64,000 nt of DNA from Acidobacteriota bacterium (lineage in GTDB: Bacteria > Acidobacteriota > Terriglobia > Acidiferrales > UBA7541). The translations under genes and the position numbers were made by a program. The stretch spans positions 1 to 64,000 of the forward strand of contig JABCZK010000012.1 in the NCBI GenBank assembly GCA_013289695.1, given 5' to 3'. The notes under the pieces were generated by a model. That model ran no database searches, was not told where the DNA came from, and saw only the letters and a program-made list of their open reading frames with translations. Each line of letters begins with the position of its first letter. Positions within the stretch are counted from its first letter, which is position 1. Shown piece after piece: positions 62,154 through 64,000 of this stretch.

Positions 62154-64000
62154 GTGCCCAGAATTTTGGTTGCGGACGACAACACCAATATCCAAAAAAT
62201 GGTCGTGCTCGCGTTTCAAGAGCGCGGCATAGAAGTCATCACCGTCGGCAATGGAGAAGCCGCGGTGCGCCGCCTGCCCGATGCGAATCCAGATCTGGTT
62301 CTGGCTGACGTGTTCATGCCCGTGCGCAACGGCTACGAAGTCTGCGAATTCGTAAAGAAAGATCCGCGTTTCTCCCACGTCCCCGTAATTCTGCTGGTTG
62401 GAGCGTTCGATCCCCTCGATGAAAAAGAAGCTCGTCGCGTAGGCGCGGATGGCGTGCTGAAAAAACCCTTCGTGCCGCCCGACCCGCTGATTGCGATGGT
62501 GATGTCCGCGCTGGAAAAAAATCCCAAAGTCGCGGCCGAACTCGCGAAAGCCAAGGAAGTCGCCGCCCATGCGCTTTTGCCGCCAGCCGTACCGGAAGTT
62601 CCGCTGAAGGCCGAGCCTAAGCCGCTGCCCGACTTCCCCGAGCCGACCGCCGAAGAAGCCGCCGTGATCTACGGCTTCGGCAAAGGCGTTCGCGCTAATG
62701 ATTTCGACGAAGCCGAAGAAGAGGACGAGGAAAAAACTACTAAAACCAGGCAGAACGCCAAATCCTTGAAAGATTCCAAAGCGCCGAAAGCGCCGGCTGC
62801 CCCGAAAACACCGCTAGCTGCAGCGCCGGGTGACGAAACCGAAGAAGATGAATTCGACAGCTCCGCCACCGCCAACGATTGGCGCCGCAACGCGGCTGAC
62901 TTCGAAGTCCCCGAAAATGTCGCGGCCGATCCAATCTATTCCTACGGGCAGGATTTCAAGCCGATAACTTTTCCGTCGGAGCGCGACGTTCCCCCGCGCC
63001 GTCGTCGCCCGGAAGGAACCGCCTCCGAAGGCTCCGCCACGCAGAAAACCGTAGCGAAAGTTGATGTGCCTGCCGCTACAGAAAAACCCGCAGCGGAGGT
63101 CTTGCCGCCGCCTGTCCGAGCTTCCGCCGAACCTGCGGCGAAATCCCACCCGTGGGACGTAAAGGACCAGCCCGAAATCGAACTCGCGGCCGGATTCTCG
63201 CGCGCCGAAGAGCCGGACACGCAAGCAAAATATTCCGAAGCCGAACTCGCCAACGCGCAGCCCGAAACGCCGGCCGCAGCGCCGCCCGCGGCTCAGCATC
63301 AGGAAGCCGAACCCGAATCGTCCACCGCCCGGCCCACGCTCGTTTCGCGCATGCGCGGCTGGATGGACATGCTCACGCCTTCATCGCCGGATTCCTCTGC
63401 GGACACTTCTGCAAGCGCTTCGGCCAGCGATGCAGACGATACTTCCGCCGGCCGTTCCACCGACACGGCCGACAATCATTGGATGACGAATCTTCCCGCA
63501 CCTTCGGCTGGAGGCGAATCCACGCCAGTTGCGCAATCAAACTCTGCGCTTGTCGAAGCAGCGCCTGCCTCCGCCTCTCGGTCTCTCGACCAAGCCGCGG
63601 AGACGCAACCCATCATCGAAGCCACCGCTTTCGCCGCAACAGAAGCGCCAGCACCAGCCGCTCCGAACGAAGACTTCGCGCCCACCGCAAACTCCGAGGT
63701 TCACGTTGGCGACAGACCCCGCCAGTCCAGCGCAAGCGCTCAGAGCCACGATAAGTTCGGCGGCTCGCCCTACCATTTCTCCAGCGACGCCCACAGCGAA
63801 ACGCATGACGCTGTAATTGACGAGTTCCACGAGTCCACTCAATCCGCATCCGCACAACAAGCGTCCAGCGATTACTCCGCGAGCGCCACAATCTCCGAAG
63901 GCCTCAACGCGGAAGCAGAAACCGAAGCGCAACCCGAACCCATAACCGGCAGCGCGGCTGATTTTTCATCCGCGCCTTCTCACGAAGCCCCGGCCGATGT
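62154..64000 (+). CDS. response regulator with very long acidic, disordered extension (cut by window end)
   Basis: At least 615 residues, start GTG 62154 after GGGGGATT; the frame is open to the last base. Residues 1-125 are a receiver domain: PRILVADDNTNIQKMVVLAF (acidic pocket), DLVLADVFMPVRNG (phospho-acceptor Asp52) and GADGVLKKPFVPP (Lys). The position of the switch Thr/Ser reads LLVGAFD, so it appears replaced by Val. From residue 130 on the sequence is Pro/Ala/Ser/Glu-rich and mostly disordered (EEEDEEKTTKTRQ, WMDMLTPSSPDSSADTSAS). No output domain is seen before the window ends. Confidence 0.85.
   Translation, partial: MPRILVADDNTNIQKMVVLAFQERGIEVITVGNGEAAVRRLPDANPDLVLADVFMPVRNGYEVCEFVKKDPRFSHVPVILLVGAFDPLDEKEARRVGADGVLKKPFVPPDPLIAMVMSALEKNPKVAAELAKAKEVAAHALLPPAVPEVPLKAEPKPLPDFPEPTAEEAAVIYGFGKGVRANDFDEAEEEDEEKTTKTRQNAKSLKDSKAPKAPAAPKTPLAAAPGDETEEDEFDSSATANDWRRNAADFEVPENVAADPIYSYGQDFKPITFPSERDVPPRRRRPEGTASEGSATQKTVAKVDVPAATEKPAAEVLPPPVRASAEPAAKSHPWDVKDQPEIELAAGFSRAEEPDTQAKYSEAELANAQPETPAAAPPAAQHQEAEPESSTARPTLVSRMRGWMDMLTPSSPDSSADTSASASASDADDTSAGRSTDTADNHWMTNLPAPSAGGESTPVAQSNSALVEAAPASASRSLDQAAETQPIIEATAFAATEAPAPAAPNEDFAPTANSEVHVGDRPRQSSASAQSHDKFGGSPYHFSSDAHSETHDAVIDEFHESTQSASAQQASSDYSASATISEGLNAEAETEAQPEPITGSAADFSSAPSHEAPAD

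Overview
The window looks like chromosomal DNA of a Gram-negative member of the Acidobacteriota (probably class Terriglobia). It is GC-rich and densely coded. It carries a PadR-controlled MacB/FtsX-type 'ADOP' permease and a second ADOP, the type that is greatly expanded in this phylum. It also has outer-membrane biogenesis and lipid-transport genes (SurA, BamD, MlaE/F/D, an LplT-acyltransferase-ligase fusion), and the gene order def-fmt-rsmB-PASTA-rpe-bamD. I see no transposase, integrase, phage gene or CRISPR array. The taxonomic call is inferred from gene content only.

Layout. 1-1.1 kb: the 5' part of tsaB, then carD with a good promoter and a textbook terminator. 1.1-5.1 kb: DinB-like protein, a J-domain/beta-propeller pair and two small membrane proteins. 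5.1-9.9 kb: tsaD, galU, an FmdB-type zinc ribbon, rsmI and dus, in tightly packed convergent pairs. 9.9-16.7 kb (minus strand): a coupled operon hldE2-type adenylyltransferase, mfd, surA-like PPIase, yhaM-like exonuclease, BlaI-type repressor, dus. 16.7-21.4 kb: hydrolase with membrane tail, geranylgeranyl-reductase-type flavoprotein, FlK-like thioesterase, tRNA-Leu(CAA) and a Tat-exported aldo/keto reductase. 21.6-29.5 kb: ABC exporter, CsbD-like stress protein, surface protease lipoprotein, Cu/Zn SOD, STAS and PilZ proteins.

29.7-34.4 kb is the least explained region. An HTH/S24-like regulator runs tail-to-tail into a three-gene minus-strand operon of unknown proteins (a multi-TM protein, a one-to-three-TM protein and a soluble protein). 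Upstream of the operon, in the same orientation, is a short exported protein made largely of five copies of GTQPPVPPK. A diguanylate cyclase follows on the other strand. 34.5-44.6 kb: XRE regulator, ispG, PEGA protein, padR-ADOP convergent with a second ADOP, and an exported protein of unknown function. 44.7-53.5 kb: VOC protein, the 1174-residue LplT/acyltransferase/ligase fusion, a small Cys-containing protein, and the mlaE-mlaF-mlaD operon. 53.9-64 kb: aroC, def, fmt, rsmB, PASTA protein, GNAT, rpe, bamD-like and a response regulator cut by the window end.

Several genes fit together. Translation and RNA quality: TsaB/TsaD (t6A), RsmI, RsmB, Dus, Def, Fmt, YhaM. Transcription-DNA interface: CarD and Mfd. 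Envelope homeostasis: SurA, BamD, Mla and the LplT/Aas-type fusion. Palindromic dispersed repeats of at least three families sit in intergenic gaps, and one copy lies inside the fmt reading frame.
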